Positions 1-12,695 of a DNA stretch of 64,000 nucleotides are shown piece after piece. Below the pieces are notes generated by a model that worked only from the letters and a program-made list of their open reading frames with translations, did not search any database and was not told where the DNA came from. The position numbers and the translations under genes were made by a program. Numbering within the stretch: the stretch's first letter is position 1; each line of letters starts with the position of its first letter. Where the stretch lies: contig CM060109.1 of assembly GCA_030522415.1 (NCBI GenBank), forward strand, positions 28,297,392-28,361,391. The letters are read 5' to 3'. The stretch comes from Channallabes apus (taxonomy: Eukaryota; Chordata; Actinopteri; Siluriformes; Clariidae).

Positions 1-222
1 GGGCTGGGATAACGCCTCGATTTTTACCCCCAATTTTTTGGCATAGGATGAGTCAATGAAGTTACCCGCTGCCCCGGAGTCGACGAATGCGGTACTTCGA
101 ACTCGTTTGTGGCCAATTTTGAGGGATACCTGAACCGTAAGACGAGCGTTAGTGTTGTCGATGGTGGTGGAGATCTGAAGAGTACCCGGTGAATCTCTCC
201 CTCCGTTCACCGGGGCTGGGCG
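1..222 (-). CDS. Sushi-type Ty3/gypsy pol, N-terminal protease part (cut by window edge)
   Basis: This is the start of the pol reading frame of an LTR retrotransposon read leftwards out of the window. The frame lies one base back from the gag frame and is entered at the GGGAAAC heptamer at 222-228. It encodes a retropepsin-like segment with the active-site block FVDSGAAGNFID near positions 55-90; DSG is the catalytic triplet of aspartic proteases, which cleave Gag-Pol into mature parts. RT, RNase H and integrase, if present, lie outside the window. There is no stop in the visible frame. Family placement rests on the upstream gag and the priming signals. The protease identity is seen directly; the -1 route into it is inferred. 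Confidence 0.85.
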
Positions 223-1055
223 TTTCCCGGGCGTAGAGGACAGATCGCCCGGTGATGTTCAGCGGAGCCACAATAGGCACACAGGCCCTCTTTAAATCGG
301 CGTGCGCGCTCCGATATGGTCAGGGAGGCGCGTCCTAGTTGCATGGGTTCCCCGGCTCCTGTGTCAACCACAGCATGAAGTGGAGAACCGACATGTCCAG
401 GTGTGGCATAAGTGGCGGAAGTAGATGGTCGTGGGGGGTTGAGGGTGAAGGTAGGTGCTGGCGGCAGGGTTCTAGGGGCTGGTCTCGGGCGAGAGAGGAG
501 GCGCTGGTCGATCCGCAGGGCTAGCTGGATTAGCCCCTCCAGGGTAGCAGGGAGCTCTCGCCCGGCTAGTTCATCCTTGATCCTGGAGGCCAACCCCTCA
601 TAGTAGGATGTCCGGAGCGCTGCATCTCCCCAGGTGGTCTGGACGGCGAGCATGCGAAATTCAGCTGTATAGCGACTCACGGACAATCCTCCCTGCCGCA
701 GATGGTAAAGCTTTGAGTCGGTCTCCACCTCGCCCGCAGGGTGTTCAAAGGTGAGTTTGAGCTGACGGGTGAATTCGTTGTATGAATGGGCGGTATCCGT
801 ATCAGCGCGGATAACTGCCGTGGCCCACTCTGCTGCCTGCCCCGTTAGCAACGAAACGAGTAGTGCAATGCGTAGCCGGTCGGTGGAGTACCTGGTGGAA
901 TTGAACTCAAACACCAACTCGAGCGCTGTCAAAAACACACTGCATTTCCCGTCCATGCCATTCCATTTCTCTGGTAGAGAAAGAAAAACATCAGAAGGAG
1001 GGGGGGAAGGGGGGATGAGGCGGCGCCGCGGCGTGCGACTGGGCAGCCGCGCCAT
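207..1055 (-). CDS. Sushi-type retrotransposon Gag (capsid and zinc knuckle)
   Basis: The minus-strand frame begins at the ATG at 1053-1055 and ends with TGA at 207-209, 282 residues. It has a basic, proline-rich N-terminus, a retrotransposon-gag capsid region (WNGMDGKCSVFLTALELVFE onward, with the TGQAAEWA and EFRMLAVQTTWGD blocks) and a C-terminal CCHC knuckle, C-x2-C-x4-H-x4-C, near residues 262-275 for RNA packaging. This is the layout of the sushi/Mart/PEG10 gag group. A further 53 codons upstream (1055-1216) lie in another frame and carry the usual N-terminal coiled coil, so either this copy has a frameshift near 1055 or translation restarts there. The gag stop overlaps the pol frame. 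Confidence in the family is high; functionality is unproven. Confidence 0.85.
   Translation of the reverse strand: MARLPSRTPRRRLIPPSPPPSDVFLSLPEKWNGMDGKCSVFLTALELVFEFNSTRYSTDRLRIALLVSLLTGQAAEWATAVIRADTDTAHSYNEFTRQLKLTFEHPAGEVETDSKLYHLRQGGLSVSRYTAEFRMLAVQTTWGDAALRTSYYEGLASRIKDELAGRELPATLEGLIQLALRIDQRLLSRPRPAPRTLPPAPTFTLNPPRPSTSATYATPGHVGSPLHAVVDTGAGEPMQLGRASLTISERARRFKEGLCAYCGSAEHHRAICPLRPGNAQPR
222..228 (-). other. -1 ribosomal frameshift heptamer GGGAAAC
   Basis: On the minus strand the sequence is G GGA AAC in the gag frame, the canonical X XXY YYZ form, 13 bases before the gag stop triplet. Slipping one base back enters the frame that carries the protease DSG motif. The same heptamer is the known frameshift signal of the sushi-derived mammalian gene PEG10. 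I did not fold the downstream sequence for a pseudoknot. Confidence 0.8.
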
Positions 1056-1216
1056 CAACAGCCGCGCCGATCCGCATTCTCCCGCCGGAGCTCGGCGACC
1101 TCGCGGCGCAGAGAAGCGAGCTCTCCGGTTAGCTGATTGATTAGTGCGGCATGCTGATCCACAACGCGGCAGAGACGCGCATGATCCGCTGGGTTCACCG
1201 CAGAAGGCTCAGTCAT
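1055..1216 (-). CDS. Out-of-frame N-terminal segment of the sushi Gag
   Basis: From the ATG at 1214-1216 a 53-codon frame runs to TGA at 1055-1057. Residues about 20-46 (QHAALINQLTGELASLRREV and following) have the leucine and charge spacing of a coiled coil, expected at the N-terminus of this gag type. The stop overlaps the next ATG as TGATG. In an intact element this part would be expected to be continuous with capsid, so an indel at the GC-rich stretch around 1040-1060 is the simplest explanation; termination-reinitiation is the alternative. The ATG lies inside the primer-binding site. Confidence 0.6.
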   Translation of the reverse strand: MTEPSAVNPADHARLCRVVDQHAALINQLTGELASLRREVAELRRENADRRGC

Positions 1217-1217
1217 T
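1207..1217 (-). other. Self-priming primer-binding site
   Basis: AATGACTGAGC on the minus strand, one base after the LTR end. It is perfectly complementary to GCTCAGTCATT at 1503-1493, the predicted first 11 bases of the transcript. This is the Tf1/sushi self-priming arrangement, in which the RNA 5' end rather than a tRNA primes reverse transcription. The site also contains the upstream gag ATG. Confidence 0.75.
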
Positions 1218-1492
1218 CTGTCACGGATGTACTAACCTGAGGGACCAGAAGACGTAGCTTTAGCGGTTAGCCCATTGTAGTGTGGATGGTGAACCCAAAC
1301 GCGGAGAGAAGCGAGTAGGTAGGATATTCCCGCGATTTAGTTTAAGGACTCTCACAAAGGGTGAGCAAGGGAAAAACACAAATTTAACCTGTGTCCTGTA
1401 AATGCACACACAATAGCAAAAAGCAATAACCCAGAATTGGTGAGTACTCACGGTTTGGTTGATCGCAGCACGAACCGACATGGGCCGTACTC

Positions 1493-1503
1493 AATGACTG
1501 AGC
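1493..1503 (-). other. Predicted transcript 5' end that acts as primer
   Basis: GCTCAGTCATT on the minus strand, 31 bases from the TATA box and the exact reverse complement of the site at 1207-1217. In Tf1-type elements this RNA end is cut off and used as the primer. The assignment rests on complementarity and spacing. Confidence 0.7.
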
Positions 1504-1525
1504 GTTCTGCTATGGTTTATTTACT

Positions 1526-1534
1526 CCTTTTATA
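1526..1534 (-). promoter_or_regulatory. TATA box of the LTR promoter
   Basis: TATAAAAGG on the minus strand. A start 31 bases downstream of its first T would fall at 1503, exactly where the 11 bases complementary to the primer-binding site begin. Confidence 0.7.
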
Positions 1535-1600
1535 CTTCCTGATTCACGACCGCTCTACTTCCGGGGACTAGTGCCGGTCGTGGATTGAGTGTGCATGACA

Positions 1601-1815
1601 GAAAGAGAAGAAAAGGCAGTATTCACTCATGTACAGGCCTCTAATAATATAAACAGGTAATATATGCTTTCTACACAAGATAATGATTACCACAGTTTTT
1701 TATGTATAGAAAAAAACAGGATCATAATTAGAAAACAAGAGTTAGAGACTGAACATTTTTTAATAAAGGCTTTTTGAAGGCTTTAAGATGAAGAAGAAGA
1801 AGAATATTCAATTAT
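1601..1815. other. AT-rich interval without recognised genes
   Basis: Purine-rich and AT-rich sequence with a short GAA run near 1790-1805. I see no coding region or recognisable repeat. Confidence 0.5.
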
Positions 1816-2050
1816 TGTCACATGTACTTCTTACAGCACAGCGAAATTTCTTCTTCGCATATCCCAATTAGGAAACTGGGGTCAGAGCGCAGGGTCAGCC
1901 AGCTTACAACGCCCCTGGAGCAGATAGGGTTAAGGGCCTTGCTCAAGGGCTCAACAGTGGCAACTTGCCGATGCTGGGGTTTGAACCCCCGACCTTCCGA
2001 TCAATAACCCAGAAACCCACAGCCTTAACCGATTGAGCCACCACTGCCCT
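1816..2050 (-). mobile_element. tRNA-derived SINE
   Basis: Read on the minus strand this is a tRNA-like head followed by a body ending near CACATGTGACAATAAT. An A-box-like TGGCTCAATCGG lies at 2040-2029 and a B-box-like GGTTCAAACCC near 1988-1978, the two internal RNA polymerase III promoter elements. It encodes no protein and would depend on a LINE partner for movement. I did not find a clear target duplication. Confidence 0.7.
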
Positions 2051-2053
2051 AAA

Positions 2054-2137
2054 AGCATGTACCTTAAGCAGGAATCGAACCCGGGTCTCCCACATGAAAG
2101 CGCCGAATCCTAACCACTAGACCACCACACTACTGCA
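2054..2137 (-). repeat. tRNA-Glu-like sequence (TTC-type), degenerate
   Basis: The minus strand reads TGGTCTAGTGGTTAGGATTC, then a GCTTTCA anticodon region and the B box GGGTTCGATTCC, as in tRNA-Glu. The seven bases expected before the D arm do not pair with those after the T arm, so it cannot form an acceptor stem and is not a functional tRNA gene. The 3' flank CTTAAGG...CATG is shared with the copies near 18770, 26400 and 38690, so it is a dispersed repeat. Confidence 0.75.
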
Positions 2138-2459
2138 AGGCTGTAAGAATACTGTAAGAATGAAGTCACAGTAAGAATACTAATGTAATTTCTGGTCCCC
2201 AATATGTCATGAGAAGGAACTTCTTCAAAATCCCAAAAACAGTTTTTCCGGACAGTTGCTAGAAATACTCTGTGGGATTTTACTAGATCATATCAGAAAC
2301 AATATGACTTTCTGCTTGCTGAAGACCAACAACATCATCAAGCTGCTCTGCAGGAATAAGACAACATCTCACAATATCTACACTGACGGATTAATTTGTT
2401 TATATCAGTCGATGGTTAGCATTCATGGATTTCCTGTTGTCATCCTGATTTATTTAGGG
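2138..2459. other. Unassigned interval before the L2
   Basis: Ordinary mixed sequence with short chance open frames and no recognised domain. The true 5' end of the neighbouring L2 could lie anywhere from here to about 2700. Confidence 0.4.
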
Positions 2460-2761
2460 CCCAAGCATCATGACATCAGCCCTATGTACGAGGACGCTGA
2501 GACGCTGCTTTTTTCCGAGCTCCGCCATACTGACCAATTTTTTTACTTTTTCGTCCCCTTACGAAGAGTGTACATAAAACGGATAAGTATCTTATAATAT
2601 ATTTACTCGAAACGCGTGTTATATCGTTAAGTTTTAATTGTTTTGTAGCACACCACTTTTAGCCGGCATTAGCATCGCTAGCCCGTTAGCCCGGCTATCA
2701 CGTTTGTTTGTAAAGTTTGATTACGCTTCTTTACACCGATTATTTTCCGTGTTTAGACACC

Positions 2762-3688
2762 ATGTCGGTTGTGACTCTGCCTCTGAGTGCAGGTGAAGAG
2801 ACATTGGAGGTGCACTCAGTGGATTTGGAGTTGGAGGCCGTGGAGAAGCTGATCCGTGAGCTACAGGTGCAGCTGGCCCGGCTACAGCAGCGGAAAGCCA
2901 CGCTGGAATCGTCGCGGACCGACGCTCACCTGTCCCAGGTAAATTCTCGGCGTGAGAATTCTCCTACAACCTCAACCCCGCGTGTTTCTCTGCCCAGGTC
3001 CAACACACCAAGGACGCAGCCTGCCCAGTTTTCCTACACCCCGGCGCCAGGATACCACGGACCCTGGATACAGCAGCAGCGGAAGAAGCACGCCAAGCCC
3101 CGGGCGAGGACTCCGCCACCACCCGTCTTCGACATCTCGACCCGAAACCGCTTTGCTCCTCTCCGCGAGACGGCACACGACGTCCTAGTCATCGGAGACT
3201 CCATCGTCCGGCACGTGCGTGCTACCACGGCTAAAGGTAAGGTGCACACACGCTGTTTACCTGGGACATGTGTTCTTGATGTTGCTGCACAGGTGCCTGC
3301 TGCCCTGAGGAAGAACATTGGAGCTGTGGTCCTTCATGCCGGCACGAACGACACCAGGCTGAGGCAGACGGAGATCCTAAAGAAGGACTTCAGGAGCCTG
3401 GTCGAGAAGGTCCGCAGCACATCACCCACGACAAGGATCATCGTATCTGGACCGCTTCCCACATTTCAGCGAGGAATCGAGAAGTTCAGTAGATTATTTG
3501 CCTTTAATGAATGGTTACAATCTTGGTGTCGACAACAGAAATTACGCTTTGTTGATAACTGGAATGTTTTCTGGGAGCGTCCTAGGCTCTATCACACCGA
3601 TGGCCTACACCCTACAGTAGCAGAGCTGGAGCAGCGGTCCTCTCTGACAACATCTCCAGGACACTACGAACCATCTGACTGGCGGTAA
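2762..3688 (+). CDS. L2 ORF1 protein: coiled coil plus SGNH/GDSL esterase-like domain
   Basis: The 308-residue frame starts at the ATG at 2762, chosen over non-ATG triplets upstream, and ends with TAA. Residues about 20-50 form a likely coiled coil (LELEAVEKLIRELQVQLARL). A basic proline-rich stretch follows (about 65-125). From about residue 140 there is an SGNH hydrolase fold: GDS at 145-147 (nucleophile serine), GTND at 194-197 and DGLH at 280-283 (Asp-His pair). Esterase-type ORF1 proteins are known in CR1/L2 LINEs and are thought to act as RNA or membrane-binding partners of the retrotransposition complex. All catalytic blocks are present. ORF2 follows in the -1 frame. Confidence 0.85.
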   Translation: MSVVTLPLSAGEETLEVHSVDLELEAVEKLIRELQVQLARLQQRKATLESSRTDAHLSQVNSRRENSPTTSTPRVSLPRSNTPRTQPAQFSYTPAPGYHGPWIQQQRKKHAKPRARTPPPPVFDISTRNRFAPLRETAHDVLVIGDSIVRHVRATTAKGKVHTRCLPGTCVLDVAAQVPAALRKNIGAVVLHAGTNDTRLRQTEILKKDFRSLVEKVRSTSPTTRIIVSGPLPTFQRGIEKFSRLFAFNEWLQSWCRQQKLRFVDNWNVFWERPRLYHTDGLHPTVAELEQRSSLTTSPGHYEPSDWR

Positions 3689-6600
3689 GTCATACTGTAG
3701 ATTCCAAACATATTAGCCACATCACAACTCACTGTAGTGATAGACGCACACACATAGCTTGTCCTATAGAAACTGTGTCTGTTCCCCGAATAGTGAGAAA
3801 AAAGAATAAATTTGTTAAATTTGCCCGAAACAATCTGATAACCATAAAACCAGAAAAAGGCAAAATAAGTAGTCAAAATCCACCTCTAAAGTTTGGACTA
3901 CTCAACATTAGATCCCTTGCGCCTAAAGCACTTATTGTTAATGAAATTATCTCAGATTATTGCCTTGACGCACTCTGTCTTACCGAAACCTGGCTTAAAC
4001 CAAATGAATATTTTGGTCTGAATGAGTCTACTCCGTCAGGATATTTCTATAAGCACGAGGTCGCGGTGGTGGTGTCGCCACTATCTACAATGATGTACTC
4101 ACTGTTACCCAGAAAATAAGGCCCAGGTTTAATTCATTTGAAGTGCTTATCATTAATGTTGCACTCAATGAAATACGTAATAAACCCTTGCTATATTTTA
4201 CCCTGGCCACCGTGTACAGACCCCCAGGGCCATATGGCGATTTTCTTAAAAAATTTGGACATCTGCTATCAGACCTATTGGTTAACTCTGACAAAGTGTT
4301 GATAGTAGGAGATTTTAATATTCATGTAGATGATGCTAACGACGCTTTAGCACTCACATTTATGGATTTACTAAATTCCTTTGGGGTTAAACAAAATATA
4401 ATTGGAGCAACTCACCGCTTTAATCATACGCTAGATTTAATTATATCCCATGGTATAGATGTCTCCAATATAGAGATCATACCTCAAAGTGATGATATCA
4501 CAGATCATCACCTCCTGACATATACTCTACCCGTAGAACAGATTAGCTGTGTCTCCCCACGTTATCAATCTGTTAGAAATATGAATCCCACTACTAAAGA
4601 CAGATTCACAAGTAATCTGCCGGATCTGTCCCAATTTCTTATTAGACCCCTAAATGCAGATGATCTAGATGAAGTGACTAGCAGCATGGGCACTATTTTT
4701 ACCAGTACATTAGACACTGTTGCTCCCATCAGATTTAAAAAAGTCAGAGATAAAACACTTGCACCGTGGTACAACAGTCATACTCGCGCCCTAAAGAGAG
4801 CAACCCGTAACCTCAAGCGAAAATGGAGGAAAACTAAATTAGAAGTTTTTCGAATTGCGTATAAAGACAGTATGTGCAGCTATAGACAGGCTCTAAAAAC
4901 TGCTAGGACTGAGCATCTTAGCCAACTGATAGCAAGAAACCAAAACAATCCCAGGTTCTTATTTAGTACAGTGGCTCGCCTAACAAAACCTAAGATGCCC
5001 GCAGAGAGTATCCCATCACAGTTTAGAAGTGAAGACTTTATGGACTTCTTTAATGAAAAAATCAATAATATCAGGAAGAAAATAACGGAGGTTCAACCTC
5101 TAATAGTATCTCACGATCCAGTTCAGCCTATAGCTTCACATTTAGATTTTCACTGCTTTACAGGTATAGGACAAGAAGAGCTGTATAAACTTATCACCTC
5201 GGCTAAATCAACAACGTGCCTGTTAGACCCAATCCCAACCAGATTTTTAAAAGAAGTGATGCTTACGGTTGGAGAGCCACTTCTAAACATTATTAATTCT
5301 TCATTACATCTAGGTCACGTCCCTAAACCTTTCAAGTTAGTAGTTATTAAGCCGCTTCTTAAAAAATCTAATTTGGACGCGAATGAAATAACAAATTGCA
5401 GACCGATTTCAAACCTTCTGTTCATATCAAAAATACTAGAAAAAGTAGTATCAGCTCAAATTTGCACATTCTTGCAGGATAACAACATCCTTGAAGAATT
5501 TCAGTCAGGTTTCAGGCCCCATCATAGCACAGAAACTTTACTAGTTAAGATTACAAACGACTTGTTTTTAGCTTCAGACCAAGGCTGCATCTCATTGCTA
5601 GTCCTGCTCGGTCTTAGTGCTGCATTCGACACTATAGATCATAATATTCTCATAGATCGCTTACAAAATTATATAGGTATTCAGGGACAGGCATTAAAAT
5701 GGTTTCGATCTTACCTGTCTGATTGCTACCATTTTGTAGATCTAAATGGAGAACCGTCTGGTGTAATGCCAGTGAAATATGGGGTCCCACAAGGGTCAGT
5801 TTTAGGACCTCTGTTGTTCTCAATATACATGCTTCCCTTGGGTAACATCATTAGAAGACATGGGATTAGTTTCCATTGTTATGCTGATGATACCCAATTA
5901 CTGTATATATCTCAACTAAACCAGACGAAATACCTAAGTTGTCTAGATTAACTGAGTGTGTCCAGGACATAAAAGACTGGATGACCAATAACTTTCTTTT
6001 ATTAAATTCAGATAAGACAGAGATATTACTTATTGGCCCAAAAACAAGCACACAACAGCTTTCACAATTCAGCCTGCGCTTAGAAGGATGTACTGTTACT
6101 ACCAGATCAGCAGTAAAAGACCTGGGCGTAATATTAGACAGTAACTTGTCTTTTGAAAATCTCATTTCCAATATCACAAAAACAGCCTTTTTCCATCTTC
6201 GAAATATTGCTAAACTTAGGAACATCTTATCCGTATCTGATGCAGAAAAACTAGTTCATGCATTCATGACCTCCAGACTGGACTATTGTAATGCATTACT
6301 AGGTGTTTGTCCTGCATCCTCAATAAACAAGCTTCAGTTAATCCAAAATGCAGCTGCCAGGGTTCTCACTAGATCCAGAAAATATGATCATATAACCTCA
6401 ATATTATCATCCCTGCACTGGCTACCTGTTCAGTTTAGAATAAATTACAAAATAGTATTACTTACATACAAGGCCTTAAATGGTTTAGCTCCCACATACC
6501 TAACCAGTCTTCTGATACGCTACAATCCACCACGCGCCTTAAGATCACAAAGCTCTGGACTTCTGGTAGTTCCCAGAATTTCAAAATCTACAAAAGGTTG

Positions 6601-6727
6601 TAGGGCTTTTTCATATTTAGCTCCAAAGCTTTGGAATAGCCTTCGAGACAGTGTTCGGGGAGCAGACACGGTTTCTCAGTTCAAAAGTAGACTCAAGACG
6701 CATCTTTTTAATCTGGCATACACGTAA
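3679..6727 (+). pseudogene. L2 ORF2 (endonuclease and reverse transcriptase), two frameshifts
   Basis: This encodes the APE-type endonuclease and RT that nick target DNA and copy L2 RNA. It is split into three frames: 3679-4119, 4143-5951 and 5939-6727. Relative to the copy at 32624-35584 it lacks 13 bases after GAGCACGAG-coding sequence near 4060 and has 5 extra bases near 5904 just after YADDTQL. It also carries G for D in the LLDLSAAFD block (LLGLSAAFD). ETW, GDFN and DHHLL endonuclease motifs and the YADD box remain readable. The product cannot be made intact. The frame is open back to 3679 with no ATG before the endonuclease domain. Confidence 0.85.
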
Positions 6728-7424
6728 CTCATCCCATAATCTCATACTCCAGTACACCTATCCCGAATGGCAACTACGCTAATTCTCCCCATCTGTTCTG
6801 TATTTCTCTACCCATCCCGAGGCATCGGGAGATTTTGCCAGCTTCAGTAGACAAAGGCCGACCCTGCGAGGTTCCTGAGGCATCCAGAGAAGGACCAGCT
6901 CCAGCTGGATTCAGCTTTATGATGGTTGGAGCTACACATGCTGCTCCTGTGCTTCCAGTGATCCAAACCTCATCTGCCCTCTGCACCTACCGACTCGTCC
7001 CTATGCTGAACTGCTGGTCTTCATGTCAATTTAAATAATTTCTGTCACATTGGATTTTCACCTGCACAACACACAAGATGTTATATCATTTCTATCTGTT
7101 ATCACCCAAATGAGGATGGGTTCCCTGTTGAGTCTGGTTCCTCTCAAGGTTTCTTCCTAATGCCATCTCAGGGAGTTTTTCCTTGCCACCGTGGCCGTCA
7201 CCCTTGGCTTGCTCATCAGAGAAATTTCATTCATTCGTCTCATTATTATTATCTGCACATTTTTCTCACACATACACACTTCCAATTATTTTCTTTTCTA
7301 TAATTATTATTATTATTATTATTATTATTATTGCTAAATTTCTTTCATTTTTGTGAAGCTGCTTTGAGACAATGACCATTGTTAAAAGCGTTATATAAAT
7401 AAAATTGAATTGAATTGAATATTC
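6728..7424 (+). repeat. L2 3' untranslated region and tail
   Basis: Non-coding 3' end with the conserved block around GCTGCTTTGAGACAATG and a GAATT tail (7403-7424). An ATT microsatellite lies at about 7302-7332. The same 3' end occurs at 35585-36382 and, inverted, at 49570-49790. The conserved 3' end is the likely template recognised by L2 RT. Confidence 0.8.
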
Positions 7425-7429
7425 CTTCA

Positions 7430-7434
7430 TAGTG
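7430..7434. repeat. Target-site duplication TAGTG, left
   Basis: The five bases before the 5' LTR match 14071-14075 exactly, as expected from staggered integrase cuts. Confidence 0.8.
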
Positions 7435-7864
7435 TGTAGGGAATATTTCATTTCTAGTGTATTTCATGATATTACAGTATTTGTGCACGAGAACAGAGTG
7501 CTTTCTTTCTTTGACCTCGACACGCTGCACTATCAGCAAACACATTCCTTAGTATAATCTATATTCAGGTCATAAAACCATTGGAGGCTCCTATAAGAAC
7601 AACTCCCAAGCTCCTGTTCTTCTCCATGCTATCTTTTATAAACATTACGGACCAGATGTAACCGCTTCTGCACCCTCCTTTGGTGCTTTGTGTGTGTGTG
7701 TGCATATATATACTTCTGTCTTCCACAATAAATTTTGAACGTCTCACTGAGCACTGACTTGTGTGATTCATCGAGTGGTTCCCTGAGCTCAGGCAGGACA
7801 ACAGAATACAGGCGGAGCACTGAATAGACCAAAGGGGGTCTACCAAATTCAAGAAATCCTTACA
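7435..7864 (+). repeat. 5' LTR of the endogenous retrovirus
   Basis: 430 bp, from TGTAGGGAATATT to AATCCTTACA. It includes a TATA-like TTATAAACA region near 7634 and a polyadenylation AATAAA near 7727. It aligns along its length with 13659-14070, except for an 18-base or so insertion near 7545 and smaller differences. Confidence 0.85.
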
Positions 7865-7867
7865 ATC

Positions 7868-7886
7868 TGGGAGCGCTGTCCGGGAT
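7868..7886 (+). other. Primer-binding site, tRNA-Pro-like
   Basis: TGGGAGCGCTGTCCGGGAT starts three bases after the LTR. It resembles the complement of the tRNA-Pro 3' end used by gammaretroviruses, with two mismatches and one extra base. A splice-donor-like CAGGTGAGT follows at 7896-7904. The tRNA assignment is tentative. Confidence 0.5.
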
Positions 7887-8137
7887 ATCACTAATCAGGT
7901 GAGTGCTGCTTTTTATTTTTCTCTATAAGGATAGAGCAAGCACGCTCGCCTGGTTTTTGGTATCAGGACCACGTAAGGGGGAGGATTTAATGCCAGTATA
8001 GCGCGCGCTCGCTTCTGAACGGTTCCTTGAACTGAAGCATAGTGTGGAAGCTGTATTCTGTTGCCCGCTATTTGTTGTCTTTGTGTGTTGTTTGTTGAAG
8101 ATGTTGGTTGTTTCTGTCGCGGGTTAATTCACATTTA

Positions 8138-9108
8138 TAAAATGGTTAATAAGACCACAACTACTTATCCAAAATCCTTTTGTGAGCTGCCCATCTGTGC
8201 CCACAATCTCCCCCGTACCCACAAAACCGTGCTCACCTTCGCCGGAAGGGTGTGCCTCAGGAAAGGGAAAGACTCCCAAGAGAGTGTTGGGACGAACTCC
8301 TGACAGCCCTCTTACGGATGATCCCAAGGATACTGATGGTGAGGATGATGATAACCCAGACGGTGAAGGTCCGGAGGAGAGCCCCAAATCTCGACAAGAA
8401 GACACTGCGCTTGTTTTCTCCATGGGACCAAAGGGTCCAAAAAATTTTTTTAAATCCTTCCACCATCCATAAGCACACTGAAGGGCATTATTAAGATGCT
8501 CCCTTCTCCCAACAAACCGTTGCATTTTGTTGATATGCTGATAAAGGATCCAGGCATTGTCAGCTCGTGGGTGCGGATTATCGCTTTATTTTGCAATCAG
8601 TTTTGGGAGATGGGAACAATGAGGCTGATTTGATAAAAACTGTAAAATGCTTAGACCCTAAAGCAGACAAATTGGCTGTAGTGAAATTTTCTTTTAAGAC
8701 ATAGACGAGGGAGGATGATGAAAAAAGAAGGAATATGACTTTCTTTGGGGTAATTCCAATGAGGCTATGAAACTTTTAAAAGATGAGCTAACTGTCTTTC
8801 TTCTCGCACGTCAACAAGCTAGTCAAGATCTATCACAGGTAACTAATTGTAGACAAGAAAAGAGTGAGACTACGTCCAAGTTTCTCGAGAGGTTCAGAGA
8901 GACCTGGACCCTTTTGGGTGGTATGCCCCTGCATGAGGTAGACCATAACCCACGCTTCCTTACCACCTTCTTGAATTATTGTCGACCAGAAATCATGAAA
9001 AAATTTAAATTTCAATTGTCAGATCATTCTACAATGACTATTTATTTATTTTTTTTAATTAGGCGAACATGTGAGAACAATGGAAGGAGATTATATTTTA
9101 GAAGGTAA
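8138..9108 (+). pseudogene. Retroviral gag remnant
   Basis: A broken coding stretch with several stops and frame changes. Recognisable parts are a proline- and acid-rich segment (8182-8472), as in a matrix-to-capsid linker, and a C-terminal capsid-like piece at 8767-9108 with QEKSETTSKFLERFRETWTL, typical of the gammaretroviral capsid end. No zinc knuckle is visible. No complete Gag could be translated. Confidence 0.6.
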
Positions 9109-9152
9109 ACAAGTGGCATGTCTGTTTGTGGGAGTATATGATGATATATAGG

Positions 9153-9481
9153 GATGCCTGCAGAGTTCCAGCCCCACGATGTTACTTTGTACTTTCGAGT
9201 CAGCTCAGGTTAATGAGTTGCCCTTTATAGAATTGTGTATAGATGGTTCTGTGTTCTCTTTTTTTCATGGACACGGGAGCTACAATGTCGTCTTTGGGTT
9301 GTGATTATGAGGGACCACTCTCAAATAAAAGTATCAGCTCTGTGGTAATTGAAGGGGTTGCTCAACAAAATTATTTTACTCCTCAGTTAACTGTAACATG
9401 TCCTTTAGATAATGAAATTAATTTATCTCACTGTTTTGTCTGTATTCCTGATTGTCCTTTTAATCTGTTAGGTTGCGATTT
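9153..9481 (+). pseudogene. Retroviral protease remnant
   Basis: A readable frame with the aspartic-protease block FMDTGATMSSL near 9265-9297 and the C-terminal CPFNLLGCDF block at about 9450-9481. This matches the two conserved ends of retropepsin. It is cut at 9481 by the 3' end of the inserted LINE and has no continuation into RT, so it is non-functional. Confidence 0.75.
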
Positions 9482-12680
<3,199 letters not shown>

Positions 12681-12695
12681 AATAAGAAACTGAAA

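Larger units (their letters stand above)
1219..1600 (-). repeat. 5' LTR of the sushi-type element
   Basis: The segment starts and ends with the short inverted repeat TGTCA...TGACA and is 382 bp long. On the minus strand it carries a TATA box (1526-1534) and is followed one base later by the primer-binding site and gag ATG. The matching 3' LTR would be beyond the left edge of the window, so the boundary is inferred from terminal bases and signal spacing only. Confidence 0.75.
2460..7424 (+). mobile_element. L2-clade LINE, long copy with broken ORF2
   Basis: A near full-length non-LTR retrotransposon: 5' untranslated region, ORF1 (2762-3688), ORF2 (3679-6727, frameshifted), 3' untranslated region and a tail of GAATT repeats ending at about 7424. 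Over ORF2 it is closely similar to the copy at 32543-36382. The 13-base loss near 4060 and 5-base gain near 5904 relative to that copy break ORF2 here. The 5' boundary is approximate. The adjacent retrovirus begins 10 bases after the tail. Confidence 0.85.

Noticed and set aside
2256..2597. 113-codon frame upstream of the L2
   Set aside because: No recognised domain, runs into the likely L2 5' region, and coding character is weak.
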